A stretch of 64,000 nt of DNA from positions 1 to 64,000 of the IMG/VR virus record IMGVR_UViG_3300042197_004116; one strand, written 5' to 3'. The notes under the pieces were generated by a model, which was not told the origin of the DNA, did not search any database, and worked only from the letters and a program-made list of their open reading frames with translations. Of this stretch, positions 40,114-49,382 are shown one piece after another (the stretch's first letter is position 1; each line of letters starts with the position of its first letter). This DNA comes from a virus. The translations under genes were made by a program, and so were the position numbers.

Positions 40114-43100
40114 ATGCAAATTTTTAATTTGACAGAAACCAACTGTACACCGCTTTCTACACATTACAACTTAGATAGTACAGTTTCCTTTAAAAAACAT
40201 ACTCTTTTTACTGAAAACAACATATTTTTTAATTTAGAAAATGTTTTTAAAGATCCAAACGATTTTACCACAAACAATTACTCTAATCTCTACTTAACTA
40301 GTAAGAAATTTATTAATGATATTATTCAAATTAATTCTTTAAACTACATAGATGATACAGGGTTTTCTACCTCCCTTGCAGCAAATTCACTATTTGCAAT
40401 TAACGAAAATTCAAAATATTGGGTATGTGAAGAACCTGAATATTACACAAACATTGCACAAGTAGCTGTTTCAGGTTTGCAAGCAGATTTTGATAACAGA
40501 TACTATTTTGAATTAGTTTTTATTGATAATTTTACTTGTAAAATTTACCATGAAAACGATGGAGTGAAGAGAGTCTTAACCCTAGATACTACTGCTAATT
40601 TGAGTTTCTGTAAAGAAGATACTGATTTAGACTATTTAGGAGAATATAGCCCTCAAATATTTCTTTACATATATGATAGAGCACAGGATTTAATTCTTTT
40701 CTTTAAAAATGTAAACGATATTATCTATTATGTAACATTTAATAGTGTAACCAGTGACTTAATACTTTCAGAAGTACTTTCAGGAACTTCTCTTGATTTT
40801 ACTAACAGAACTGTTTTCAGATGTGAACCAAGAAATGATTCTACTAATTTAACTTATCTTGATGATCCTTATTTAGCCTACCAAAAAATACCTAACAGTT
40901 TAGAGGTAGATGAGAGTTTGAGCTTTGAAAACACACAAGCTAATTTTTTGCTTAATACTGAATACCAAAATATTACTAGTGGTGATAAATTAGATGTAAA
41001 TGTTTTATCTTTAAAAAATACCAATACAGCTGAAAATTATCAATCAAGAGGCAATCCTATTTATTATGATAGCAATGTTGTTAACCGTGATTATAAAAAA
41101 CTATTCACTGGTTCAAACCAAGAGTTAGGAAATGATAATATTACAGTAGGATATGAAACCTATACGTCAAATGTAATCTTTAAAAAAGATAAGGTAACAT
41201 ATTTTCATGTTCCTCAAAACATTTACCCCTTACACCAACTTAACATTAATGACTCTAAACTAGCAGAGTCAGGTGCCATTGCTGGTGACCATCCTATGAA
41301 ATCTGATAAAATTTTTAAGAAAAAAGCTGACTATAAATATACAAGTTATTTTGGTAATACTAAGTTGGAAAACATAGGTACATTTCTATGTTCTTGGCTT
41401 TCAGGAAATCAAGATATTAATACAAGACCTATATGGATGGACAGATATTACTTTCCTTCCAAGGTTTCTTTTTTAGGTGCATTATCATCAAATGATTTTA
41501 ATGCTATTGAATACAGGTCTTTTTATGATTGTATTGCAGGTGATTTAACTCCAGATATTCATGTTTACGATAAAAGATCGGATTCTATATTTGAACCTGG
41601 AACTTATTATGCTTACCATCATTTAGGAGAAAAATATAGTTCAGATTTTATCAATTATTTAAAAGATAATCTAATTCAAAAAGTATTTTATACTTATAAA
41701 ACAACACCACCAAATAGTTTTAATATTTCTCAAGACTTTAATAATCCTGAATACATCTTTAATGGTAATAATTACACATTATCTGAAAATTTATCATCTA
41801 TAGATGATAGCAATCAATTTACCTTAATAGCTGATATATATAATGAAGATTGGCAAAGCCCCTTTGGGTATCAAATTTTAGGTAATTATGTTAATGATGG
41901 CTTTGGGGTTTTTAATTGTAATGAAATTACTCCAGAATTGGGTTTTATATATAGTAATGACTCTATTGGTACCAATATTAATTTTGATATTATAAGAAAA
42001 TTTGAAAACATTTCATTTTCTCCTTCTAACAGTGGTGTTGTAATAAAAACTGAAGGTTTTAGTGATTTTTTTGTTCTAGATCAAACACCTACTGATGCTA
42101 CCTTTGCTAGATATGATATAAGATCTTCAATCATATACTTTATAACAGATAGCCGGCTTAAAAATTTTTATGACTATGATTATGATTCTGAAAATGTATA
42201 TGTTCTAGGCAGAGACAGTGCTACCTCAGACGGTAGATTGTTTAAAATATCCATGGTAGATGGTAAAATAGATGAAATATTTGACACAACTACAGCTTAT
42301 AATTTATATTTCTTACAATTTCCATTAGACTCTATTAAAGATGCAAGAACCATTAACTTTAAACCAAAAAACACTTCTTTTTATTTTACATCAGGTACAA
42401 AAGCTGAAAGAGATGATGACATTATATATTTTCAGACATTTAACAACTCAACAAACGCATTTGAAATTAATAAGTGGAACACCAAGTTTAATTCAACAAG
42501 CGCTGATAGTTATTTTGTCTTAATAAGCGCTTACAATTCAATCGAAGATTATGACATTGACTTAGATGAAAATGTTCATCTTTTATATGATAAAAATAGA
42601 TATGCAGTCTTTGATAAAAATAATCAGTTAATACACAAAACTATTTTACCGCACCTTTCATCAGTTGCTAGAAGTACCATTGTTGATTTTGCATTCTTCT
42701 TAAGCGATGACAACAGCGGTCTTAAGAAATATACACTAATATGTGCTTCTTCTGCAAATGGTAATAATATAGTATATAAAATAGATGATCAAAACAATAT
42801 TATTCAAACATTTACCCCGCCATACAAAGGGTTTGTAAGAAATTCTATTACCAATTCATCTTTCTTAAGAAACTATAAATCAGATTTATTTCTAGGTGAA
42901 TACTTTAATATAAAGTTAAAGTTAAAGAATTTTATAAATTTAAATGAAACTATAAGTTATAACTGGTTTTACAGTCTATCTTCACTAACCCCTGGATACC
43001 ATAATTTTGTCTTTAGATTTGACAGTGATTATGGTACATTTCATATGCTTGTAGATGGAAAAATAGAAATAGAGGAATATTTTACACCTGACAAGTATAT

Positions 43101-43521
43101 ATTTTCAAACTTATTTACTAGACCATTCTTTTTTGGTACAGGTCCTTATTTTAATACTGTTCCTATTTTTGATTACCTAAAACTAGATACATTAAATGCA
43201 AAAGATATTAAAATGAAGAATGTATATATCTATAATAAAGCTCTTAATTATTTCGATATAATGTTTCACAACAAAGCAAATTCACAAATAAGCGACATAG
43301 TTTTTGATTTACCCAGTGGTAGAAGAAATTATTTAGAAGAAATTGAAAGGTATTTTAAATATAAAACACCTGGCCACAAATCTCCTCAGCTTAATGTTGT
43401 TTTAAAGAACACAGGTATTAATGATAATGTTTTAAGAAAAGAAATTGAATCAAGAATCTATTCACTTTTAGATAAATCTCTTCCTGCTTATACAAAAGTT
43501 AATACGGTAAAATGGAGTTAA
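40114..43521 (+). CDS. large tail structural/adhesin protein
   Basis: A 1135-residue, beta-rich protein without internal repeats that I recognise. The C-terminal ~230 residues look like a laminin-G/concanavalin jelly roll, with TPGYHNFVFRFDSDYGTFHM, LVDGKIEIEEYF and MKNVYIYNKALNYFDI. A helical and strand tail ending in LDKSLPAYTKVNTVKWS follows. The middle contains propeller-like short strands (SENVYVLGRDSATSDGRLF; DYDIDLDENVHLLYDKN). It lies between an RCC1 fibre and a propeller protein, suggesting a tail-fibre or baseplate-peripheral location. The following gene begins one base after its stop. No enzymatic motif is seen. Confidence 0.55.
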   Translation: MQIFNLTETNCTPLSTHYNLDSTVSFKKHTLFTENNIFFNLENVFKDPNDFTTNNYSNLYLTSKKFINDIIQINSLNYIDDTGFSTSLAANSLFAINENSKYWVCEEPEYYTNIAQVAVSGLQADFDNRYYFELVFIDNFTCKIYHENDGVKRVLTLDTTANLSFCKEDTDLDYLGEYSPQIFLYIYDRAQDLILFFKNVNDIIYYVTFNSVTSDLILSEVLSGTSLDFTNRTVFRCEPRNDSTNLTYLDDPYLAYQKIPNSLEVDESLSFENTQANFLLNTEYQNITSGDKLDVNVLSLKNTNTAENYQSRGNPIYYDSNVVNRDYKKLFTGSNQELGNDNITVGYETYTSNVIFKKDKVTYFHVPQNIYPLHQLNINDSKLAESGAIAGDHPMKSDKIFKKKADYKYTSYFGNTKLENIGTFLCSWLSGNQDINTRPIWMDRYYFPSKVSFLGALSSNDFNAIEYRSFYDCIAGDLTPDIHVYDKRSDSIFEPGTYYAYHHLGEKYSSDFINYLKDNLIQKVFYTYKTTPPNSFNISQDFNNPEYIFNGNNYTLSENLSSIDDSNQFTLIADIYNEDWQSPFGYQILGNYVNDGFGVFNCNEITPELGFIYSNDSIGTNINFDIIRKFENISFSPSNSGVVIKTEGFSDFFVLDQTPTDATFARYDIRSSIIYFITDSRLKNFYDYDYDSENVYVLGRDSATSDGRLFKISMVDGKIDEIFDTTTAYNLYFLQFPLDSIKDARTINFKPKNTSFYFTSGTKAERDDDIIYFQTFNNSTNAFEINKWNTKFNSTSADSYFVLISAYNSIEDYDIDLDENVHLLYDKNRYAVFDKNNQLIHKTILPHLSSVARSTIVDFAFFLSDDNSGLKKYTLICASSANGNNIVYKIDDQNNIIQTFTPPYKGFVRNSITNSSFLRNYKSDLFLGEYFNIKLKLKNFINLNETISYNWFYSLSSLTPGYHNFVFRFDSDYGTFHMLVDGKIEIEEYFTPDKYIFSNLFTRPFFFGTGPYFNTVPIFDYLKLDTLNAKDIKMKNVYIYNKALNYFDIMFHNKANSQISDIVFDLPSGRRNYLEEIERYFKYKTPGHKSPQLNVVLKNTGINDNVLRKEIESRIYSLLDKSLPAYTKVNTVKWS

Positions 43522-43522
43522 A

Positions 43523-45025
43523 ATGAATATTGAACAAGAAATAATTAATAGTGGGTTTATTTATGATAGAACACCAGACCAGCCTTTAGTTTTACCATTT
43601 AGCCCCGAAGAACTACTAATACAAGCCAATGATAATGTAACTGCAGATGTAATAAACCTAAAACTTAAAAATATTCATGACAATTTCTTGTATCTATATA
43701 CAAGATGCAAAATTACGTCTAATTTAATTCCACTCAGCACCACTGGTATATTAGGACTAAGCTCTTCTACTAATCAAAATTTTTCATGGACTAAGGGCCT
43801 TACATCTAATAATTTCTTTAATTTTAGCATTACTTCCCCTCTTACTAGCTTGCAAATATGTTTTAATAATGCAAAAGTAATTTTTACCATAGCTAATAAT
43901 GAATTGCCTCAGTATATTATGTTTCTATCTAACGGTAATTATTTAGCAGCTATTTATTCAAAAAATGAAGAGGAGGGACTTACAATTTCACCGGTAGTGT
44001 TTTCTGCATTTAATCCTAATTTTGTAAATTCTGATGTATTTTATGATATTGTTTCTATTACCAACGGCCCTAGAAATACATTTTTAATACTAGATAAAGG
44101 CAGCAATAAATTATATCAATACATTTCTAAAGGTATTACTGAAAATAATAATATCTACAATAACAACCCATACTTACTTTTACAATTAGACTCTTACATT
44201 GGAGAGTTTGGCGTCTCTACAGATAAATTAGGTTTTAATTCGCCCACTGATGTAATTACTTACAACAATAATGTTTATGTATTAGATACAGGTAATAAAA
44301 GTGTTAAAAAATATGATGAATATTTAAATTGGCAATATACTTATATTTTAGAAAAAGATTTTCTCTTTGAGAAGCCTCTTAAATTAAAAGTTGATAATGA
44401 AGGTAATTTCTTTTGCTTATTATCAGGCAACAAATATTTTATATACGATAATAATTTTCAAACTAAACAAGAAATTGAAATAGACTTCTTTAATAACTCT
44501 GAACAAGCAATTGATTTCTTCTTTTCACCAACTGATACAAATGTATTTTATATAATTACAAATCAAAATGTATATAAAAGTTTGAGAAGCAATTTAGATT
44601 ATCCAGTAGGAAGATATCTAATGTATTATATGAATTACGCTGACCCTCAGCTTATAAAAGGTTTTTGTGCGCATAAAAATGGTAAAAACGATAAAACTTT
44701 TATATTATCTGTAAATTCTACAAACAGTGCAACTATAGTAGGAGCATTTGCAGACAATATTAATCTTTATGACAGTCTCATACAGCCTAGTTTTGATATC
44801 TATAGTTTTGATGAAATAAAACTCAATCCAGATGAATATGTTCAAAGCTGGGTTTTAAACAAGTCTATAAATAAAATTATTGCAAATCATATAAGATTAA
44901 TGGATCAATTAATAGGTAAATTTACATTTAAGTATGATTATAGAGGAAATGCAGTTTTTAATTTTACAAAATATTTAACACAAGAAGAAAAAACCAATAT
45001 ACGTAATATTGGAGGTATTATATGA
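43523..45025 (+). CDS. propeller-type tail protein
   Basis: A 500-residue protein. The N-terminal ~70 residues ([20 protein letters not shown]) resemble a fibre-attachment region. The central part contains NHL-like propeller strands ([52 protein letters not shown]). The C-terminus ([20 protein letters not shown], then [16 protein letters not shown]) is a helix with a short strand. Such proteins occur in tail-tip regions of marine phages, but the role is not established. It is coupled to the next gene by an ATGA overlap. Confidence 0.55.
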   Translation: MNIEQEIINSGFIYDRTPDQPLVLPFSPEELLIQANDNVTADVINLKLKNIHDNFLYLYTRCKITSNLIPLSTTGILGLSSSTNQNFSWTKGLTSNNFFNFSITSPLTSLQICFNNAKVIFTIANNELPQYIMFLSNGNYLAAIYSKNEEEGLTISPVVFSAFNPNFVNSDVFYDIVSITNGPRNTFLILDKGSNKLYQYISKGITENNNIYNNNPYLLLQLDSYIGEFGVSTDKLGFNSPTDVITYNNNVYVLDTGNKSVKKYDEYLNWQYTYILEKDFLFEKPLKLKVDNEGNFFCLLSGNKYFIYDNNFQTKQEIEIDFFNNSEQAIDFFFSPTDTNVFYIITNQNVYKSLRSNLDYPVGRYLMYYMNYADPQLIKGFCAHKNGKNDKTFILSVNSTNSATIVGAFADNINLYDSLIQPSFDIYSFDEIKLNPDEYVQSWVLNKSINKIIANHIRLMDQLIGKFTFKYDYRGNAVFNFTKYLTQEEKTNIRNIGGII

Positions 45026-46368
45026 CGTTTGATTTTAAAAATTTATTAGGCTCTAATGAAATAGTCACTGATGTTTCTCTAAATAGAGTGTTTAAGAGAT
45101 TAGGAGCATTACAGTCCAGGTTAAATTCTATTTCTCAAGCCTCTTTTGGTGATTTATCTTCATTAGATACTGTATTATTAAATTCTTTAGGAGCTACCCC
45201 TACTCCAACTCCTACACCTACCCCCACGCCCACGCCCACACCTACAGTTACTGCTACTCCTACAGTAACACCTACAATTGTGCCTGGTGATACACCTACC
45301 CCCACACCCACACCTACAAGATCACCCACCCCTACACCTACAAGGTCTCCTACTCCAACCCCAACACCTACAAGAACAAACACTCCCACACCCACACCTA
45401 CCGCAACACCAGCATTTGAAACCCTTTCAATTAATATTGGCTCAGTAGATGACATGACTCAAGCAGTAAATCTTATAGACAGAGTTAGAGCAGCTACTGG
45501 AAGATCTTCTTTCTCAATACCATTAGATGTTACATTTAATGCTGTTGGGCCAATTATTGGGTATAGAAATCAAGTAAATGTGGGTGGTAGTTTACCCGCT
45601 ATAAGAACAGGTACAGGATGGCCTGCCGGTTCCAAGATAACACTGTACAACCCTCCTTTTGAAGCATCCACTGCAAACCCCTATAATACCATTGGTTTTG
45701 TGACGCCGGTAAAACGTGGAGCAATTGTTGGTTGGGGTCAAGACGGAGCATCAGCTCTATGGTTTTGTGGAACATGCTGGGGTGGCTCTACATGTACAAA
45801 TTGGGCTCAATGGTATTCACCTAACTCTGCAGGAGCTTCAAGAGCTGGAGATGCTATATGGCTAGAAGATAGTAATATTGCTCAATTTAACGTTGATAAC
45901 TATGGTGTAATAGGAGGTGGTGGTGGTAGTTCACCAGACTGTGGTTACGGAGGTCAACCTGGCGGCGGAGGCGGTGATAATACTCGAGGCGGCAATAAAA
46001 CACAACTCTTTTACACCAGTGTAGGAAGAGGTGCTTATGGACCAACTAATGTTTACGGTGTACCATGGGGAGGAACAAAATGCGACGGTGTAGGATGGAT
46101 AACAATGCAAGGCGGTGGATTAACAGGTGGAGCTGGCAAGATCCATCCACCTGCAGGAGTTGGCCAGTGCACTTGCCGTTCTAGCGGCGGTATAGGTAAT
46201 AATGCAGTTGGTAGATCTAACGCAGGTTACGCTATTAAGAAAAACAATACAGCTACTGTAATTAACTGGCCTACTACTAGCGGGAGAGTGGGTCCTGCAG
46301 GCGGTGGCACTGGAAATGGTGATCCCCGTGATGCTGGATACCCTAAAAACGGTATTATTGCACAATAA
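45022..46368 (+). CDS. adhesin with Thr-Pro linker and gp38-like glycine-rich domain
   Basis: A 448-residue protein. Residues 1-57 form an attachment helix, 58-130 a Thr-Pro linker, and the remainder a gp38-like domain: [33 protein letters not shown], then Gly-rich loops ([44 protein letters not shown]). In T-even phages such Gly-rich motifs carry the receptor specificity. It is the third gp38-like domain in the window and unusually rich in Cys and Trp. The ATG overlaps the previous stop. A GGAGG stretch lies 7 bases upstream, the only obvious Shine-Dalgarno-like site before a gene here, but it lies within coding sequence. Confidence 0.8.
   Translation: MTFDFKNLLGSNEIVTDVSLNRVFKRLGALQSRLNSISQASFGDLSSLDTVLLNSLGATPTPTPTPTPTPTPTPTVTATPTVTPTIVPGDTPTPTPTPTRSPTPTPTRSPTPTPTPTRTNTPTPTPTATPAFETLSINIGSVDDMTQAVNLIDRVRAATGRSSFSIPLDVTFNAVGPIIGYRNQVNVGGSLPAIRTGTGWPAGSKITLYNPPFEASTANPYNTIGFVTPVKRGAIVGWGQDGASALWFCGTCWGGSTCTNWAQWYSPNSAGASRAGDAIWLEDSNIAQFNVDNYGVIGGGGGSSPDCGYGGQPGGGGGDNTRGGNKTQLFYTSVGRGAYGPTNVYGVPWGGTKCDGVGWITMQGGGLTGGAGKIHPPAGVGQCTCRSSGGIGNNAVGRSNAGYAIKKNNTATVINWPTTSGRVGPAGGGTGNGDPRDAGYPKNGIIAQ
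45195..45411 (+). repeat. Thr-Pro linker repeat
   Basis: About 72 residues of TPTPTP with interspersed TPTRSPTP and TRTNTP units. Confidence 0.9.
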
Positions 46369-46378
46369 CCACTATTAA

Positions 46379-46392
46379 TAAATAAATAAATA
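46379..46392 (+). promoter_or_regulatory. three overlapping TAAATA motifs
   Basis: TAAATA occurs at 46379, 46383 and 46387, in phase at 4-base steps. The last two copies lie 7 and 3 bases before the ATG at 46396. Confidence 0.4.
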
Positions 46393-46395
46393 TAT

Positions 46396-47022
46396 ATGGC
46401 TAGTATTTCTGTAGTTAAATTAAAGATTAGAAGAGGTACTAATTCTGAGAGACTTCAAATTGTTTTAGACAATGGAGAATTAGGCTATACAACAGATTTT
46501 AATAGTAAAAGAGTGTTTATTGGTGATGGCGTAACCTATGGTGGTATACCTGTCGGTTCTAAGTTTTTTGTAGCAGATATATCAAGTTATTTTAATTATA
46601 GCAAATCTCAGGTCGGAGATATAATATATGACCCTGTAACTTCTGTTTTATATTCAGTTTCTAGTATAGACACATCAACACCTGAACCTTACCCTTTTGA
46701 ATTTGCTCAGATAGCAAGAGTAACTAAGGTCGATAATTCAACAGTACAGTTTAACGGTGCAGGGCAATTACAGGTAATTAACAATAGCATAGGCGCTTCT
46801 AAAATTGCTTCATCTAGCTTCAATCAATCTATTTCAGGTGGCAATGGCCAGTCGATTGGTGTAAACTATGATAATAATAAAATTACTATTTCTGCTGGCA
46901 AACTTACTGTAAATGAAGCTTCGTTAAATCTTTCTCTCTTAGACGGCAGTACACTACCCTCAGTACTTCCTGGTACCCCAGGTAAATTATATAATGCAGG
47001 AGGTTTTGTTAAGGTAACTTAA
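46396..47022 (+). CDS. tail fibre protein with Mtd-like N-terminal domain
   Basis: A 208-residue protein. The N-terminus (VKLKIRRGTNSERLQIVLDN, then GELGYTTD and RVFIGDGVTYGG) matches the fibre-attachment domain found at the start of many tail fibres and of the major tropism determinant (R-x-G-t...GELGy...D...l-f-i-GDG). The rest is beta-rich with a simple Ser/Gly/Asn-rich C-terminus. The next gene starts with a related domain, so these two form a tandem pair. The protein is short, perhaps a fibre component that must be extended by partners. Confidence 0.7.
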   Translation: MASISVVKLKIRRGTNSERLQIVLDNGELGYTTDFNSKRVFIGDGVTYGGIPVGSKFFVADISSYFNYSKSQVGDIIYDPVTSVLYSVSSIDTSTPEPYPFEFAQIARVTKVDNSTVQFNGAGQLQVINNSIGASKIASSSFNQSISGGNGQSIGVNYDNNKITISAGKLTVNEASLNLSLLDGSTLPSVLPGTPGKLYNAGGFVKVT

Positions 47023-47024
47023 TT

Positions 47025-48767
47025 ATGGCACTAGAAATTACATCTGATTCAGTAGTTAAAATTTTAGTTCGAAGAGGACTAGAGGCTGAGAGAAAGAATG
47101 TTTTGTTATCTGAAGGTGAGTTAGGGTATTCTATTGATACAAGTAGGTTGTTTATTGGAGATGGATTTACAACAGGCGGTAATCCAATAGGAATTAAAAA
47201 TTTTGGCATAGTTGCTAATAAAAATGATGTTGCTCCTATAATGCTTCCTGGTGATTTAGTAAAAGAAAATAATATTTTATATTTCTTAAGGCCTGATAGT
47301 ATTTTCGAACCAACTGCTCCTGAACTTTTTTTTGATCCTATTAGTATTATACCGACCCTGGAGTTTTTACCTTCTAATAATTCTTTAAGATTTAGCCTTT
47401 CAGGGCTTGGAGATGGTTTTGTTCTGCCTTATTCAACTGACCCCAGCACTTACATTAATAGAACAATTCAAAGAGAATATGGTAAGATTAATTTTGATGC
47501 AAGATACATCTCTTTATGTGCAGCTAATAACAGCTGGTACTTAGGAAATATTTTTAACAAACAAGTTAAAAACAATTTAGATGCAACTCTTAACGTAGAT
47601 ACCAATATTTTTATTAATGAAATTAATTCTTCTCCTTATCAAATTCAAATTTATGCCAAGGATCCCTCTGGAACAGCCAATTCATTAATTGAAGCAGTCA
47701 GCGGAAGTATGATTATAAGAGGTAAAACCGGTGTAGGGTTATCACAGAATTTACCATCTTCAACAATTTCACAAATTTCAATAGCAAACAACGGAGGTAT
47801 TACTCTAGCTTCAAATAGAACAGGACAAGGCTATGGTTCTCCAGGTAATCTTGTTAATGGTGTGACGAGATTTCTTTCCTCTGTATATATGGATCAAGAT
47901 TTGTGGGTAGCAGGAACACTTTCTGCTGCAACATTAGTAGCTATTAATACAACCTCTACAACTACTTCTGCCTTGAGTGTATTTACATTTGATTCAATTA
48001 CTGATACCGCTTATATAGGTAATGGTAACCCTCTTAACTCTCAAAATATTTTAAGAGTAACAGGTGATTCAGGACCAGGTTTAAGAGATTACTTAATAGT
48101 AAAAGATGATTCAAAGGGCCTTGGAGGGTGTAATGTTCTTATTAACCAAGGAGGTAATCAAAACGGCAATTATACACTAAGCCTTTCAGGAAGCTTGGGT
48201 GTTACTTCTACTGGAGCTGATGGAGCTGCATCTGATAGAGTTGATATTAGTACAGGTACACTAAAAACTAATGTTACTACTGGTAATCATTCTTACAGTA
48301 CTTTAACTCTCACTGCTCCTACCATGACTCAGACTAATGCTACTTCACTTCAAATTACTACACCTAATTTGCTAGTTCAAGGCGGTGCTTCAAATACAAT
48401 TATAAGATCAAATGCAGGTGGAGTTTCAGATTATGTAGATGTTCAAGGTAATTTGAGAGTTACAAGAGATATTACTGCTTACTACACATCAGATTTAAGA
48501 TTCAAAGAAAATACTGAAACTATTTTAAATCCTCTTGATAAAATCTCTATTCTTAATGGTGTTCACTTTGACTGGAAAAAGATATCAGGTAAGGAAGGAT
48601 CGAGCTATGGAATAATTGCACAAGATGTTGAAAAAATATTACCTGAAGCAGTTATAACTAGAGATGATGGCTACAAAGCTGTAAATTACAATATGTTAAT
48701 ACCTCTTTTAATAGAAAGTATTAAAGAATTAAAAACTCAAGTAGAAACACTTAAAAAACAAATATAA
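47025..48767 (+). CDS. tail fibre protein with Mtd-like N-terminus and endosialidase-type chaperone (peptidase S74)
   Basis: A 580-residue fibre. The N-terminus (VKILVRRGLEAERKNVLLSE, GELGYSID, LFIGDGFTTGG) is a paralogue of the previous gene's start. A beta-rich shaft with GVGLSQ-like repeats and a long Ser/Thr/Gly segment follows. The C-terminal ~100 residues form the intramolecular chaperone of endosialidase type: TSDLRFKENTETI (with the Ser and Lys of the self-cleaving S74 dyad), YGIIAQDVEKILPEAV, and NMLIPLLIESIKELKTQVET. After trimeric folding the chaperone is normally clipped off. It is 2 bases after the preceding gene. Confidence 0.85.
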   Translation: MALEITSDSVVKILVRRGLEAERKNVLLSEGELGYSIDTSRLFIGDGFTTGGNPIGIKNFGIVANKNDVAPIMLPGDLVKENNILYFLRPDSIFEPTAPELFFDPISIIPTLEFLPSNNSLRFSLSGLGDGFVLPYSTDPSTYINRTIQREYGKINFDARYISLCAANNSWYLGNIFNKQVKNNLDATLNVDTNIFINEINSSPYQIQIYAKDPSGTANSLIEAVSGSMIIRGKTGVGLSQNLPSSTISQISIANNGGITLASNRTGQGYGSPGNLVNGVTRFLSSVYMDQDLWVAGTLSAATLVAINTTSTTTSALSVFTFDSITDTAYIGNGNPLNSQNILRVTGDSGPGLRDYLIVKDDSKGLGGCNVLINQGGNQNGNYTLSLSGSLGVTSTGADGAASDRVDISTGTLKTNVTTGNHSYSTLTLTAPTMTQTNATSLQITTPNLLVQGGASNTIIRSNAGGVSDYVDVQGNLRVTRDITAYYTSDLRFKENTETILNPLDKISILNGVHFDWKKISGKEGSSYGIIAQDVEKILPEAVITRDDGYKAVNYNMLIPLLIESIKELKTQVETLKKQI

Positions 48768-48770
48768 ATA
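48763..48770 (+). promoter_or_regulatory. TATAAATA late-promoter-like motif
   Basis: Exact TATAAATA overlapping the end of the S74 fibre gene, 6 bases before the ATG at 48777. Confidence 0.6.
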
Positions 48771-48776
48771 CATTAT

Positions 48777-49346
48777 ATGGCAAGATTACCTAGTTCAGGA
48801 TCATTAAGTGTTTCACAAATAAACACTCTTAAAGCTTTAGGTACTGTGCAAACATCTCTTGATGATAGGGAAGCACAATATATGGGTGATTCTGGCCGAA
48901 CAGGAAATGCTAATGTCAACACATCGCAAGTATGTATGCCTAATGAAATCGTCAATGAAACAACCGGTGCATTAGCTAAAAATACGCTTGGCTGGACTTA
49001 TACAGGCCCTTCTGTTGCATGGAGACCAGTAAGAGTTAGTGAATTTTATCATGCTTATAACAGTTTACCTTCTCAGACAGTAACAAAACTTACAGCTTTT
49101 GTAAGTGCAACACAAGGTCAGATAAGAGTAGATTGCTCTGGAAGTGATGCAGGTGGTCCTTACTATATATACTACAGTGCTACAGGCATTCCAGGAGCAT
49201 GGTATACTGCTTCAGACATAGGCGGTGGCGTTTGGAGATATACCTTTACAGTCAATTCTGCAAACAATCCTCATGTATTCAGGGTAAGAGATTCTGAAAA
49301 TTGCGGTTCAAGCTTAGAAATCTCACAGTCCGTTAATTACCCTTAA
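48777..49346 (+). CDS. small tail-fibre-like protein
   Basis: A 189-residue protein. The start MARLPSSGSLSVSQINTLKA is a short N-terminal segment seen in phage tail-fibre accessory proteins (L-P-x-S-G-x-L-S-x-x-Q-I). The C-terminal half is a beta domain with IRVDCSGSDAGGPYYIYYSA and WRYTFTVNSANNPHVFRVRD, Ig- or FN3-like in pattern. It lies directly after the S74 fibre gene and before the cargo island. It is likely a virion protein; whether it is a tip adhesin or an attachment factor is unclear. Confidence 0.5.
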   Translation: MARLPSSGSLSVSQINTLKALGTVQTSLDDREAQYMGDSGRTGNANVNTSQVCMPNEIVNETTGALAKNTLGWTYTGPSVAWRPVRVSEFYHAYNSLPSQTVTKLTAFVSATQGQIRVDCSGSDAGGPYYIYYSATGIPGAWYTASDIGGGVWRYTFTVNSANNPHVFRVRDSENCGSSLEISQSVNYP

Positions 49347-49382
49347 CTGGAAATTTAGGTTTCAAATAATAAATTATATTTA

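Noticed and set aside
45010-45021. GGAGG before the 45022 start as a ribosome-binding site
   Set aside because: It lies in the coding sequence of the upstream gene, where Gly-Gly codons explain it, and no other gene shows such a site, so I do not treat it as a general signal.
24506-45411. Regularly spaced repeats resembling a CRISPR array
   Set aside because: Units are 6 to 12 bases, in frame and coding for Thr-Pro; there are no unique spacers of constant length and no cas genes.
45022-48767. Diversity-generating retroelement with a variable adhesin end
   Set aside because: No reverse transcriptase or template repeat is seen in the window, despite an Mtd-like N-terminal domain.
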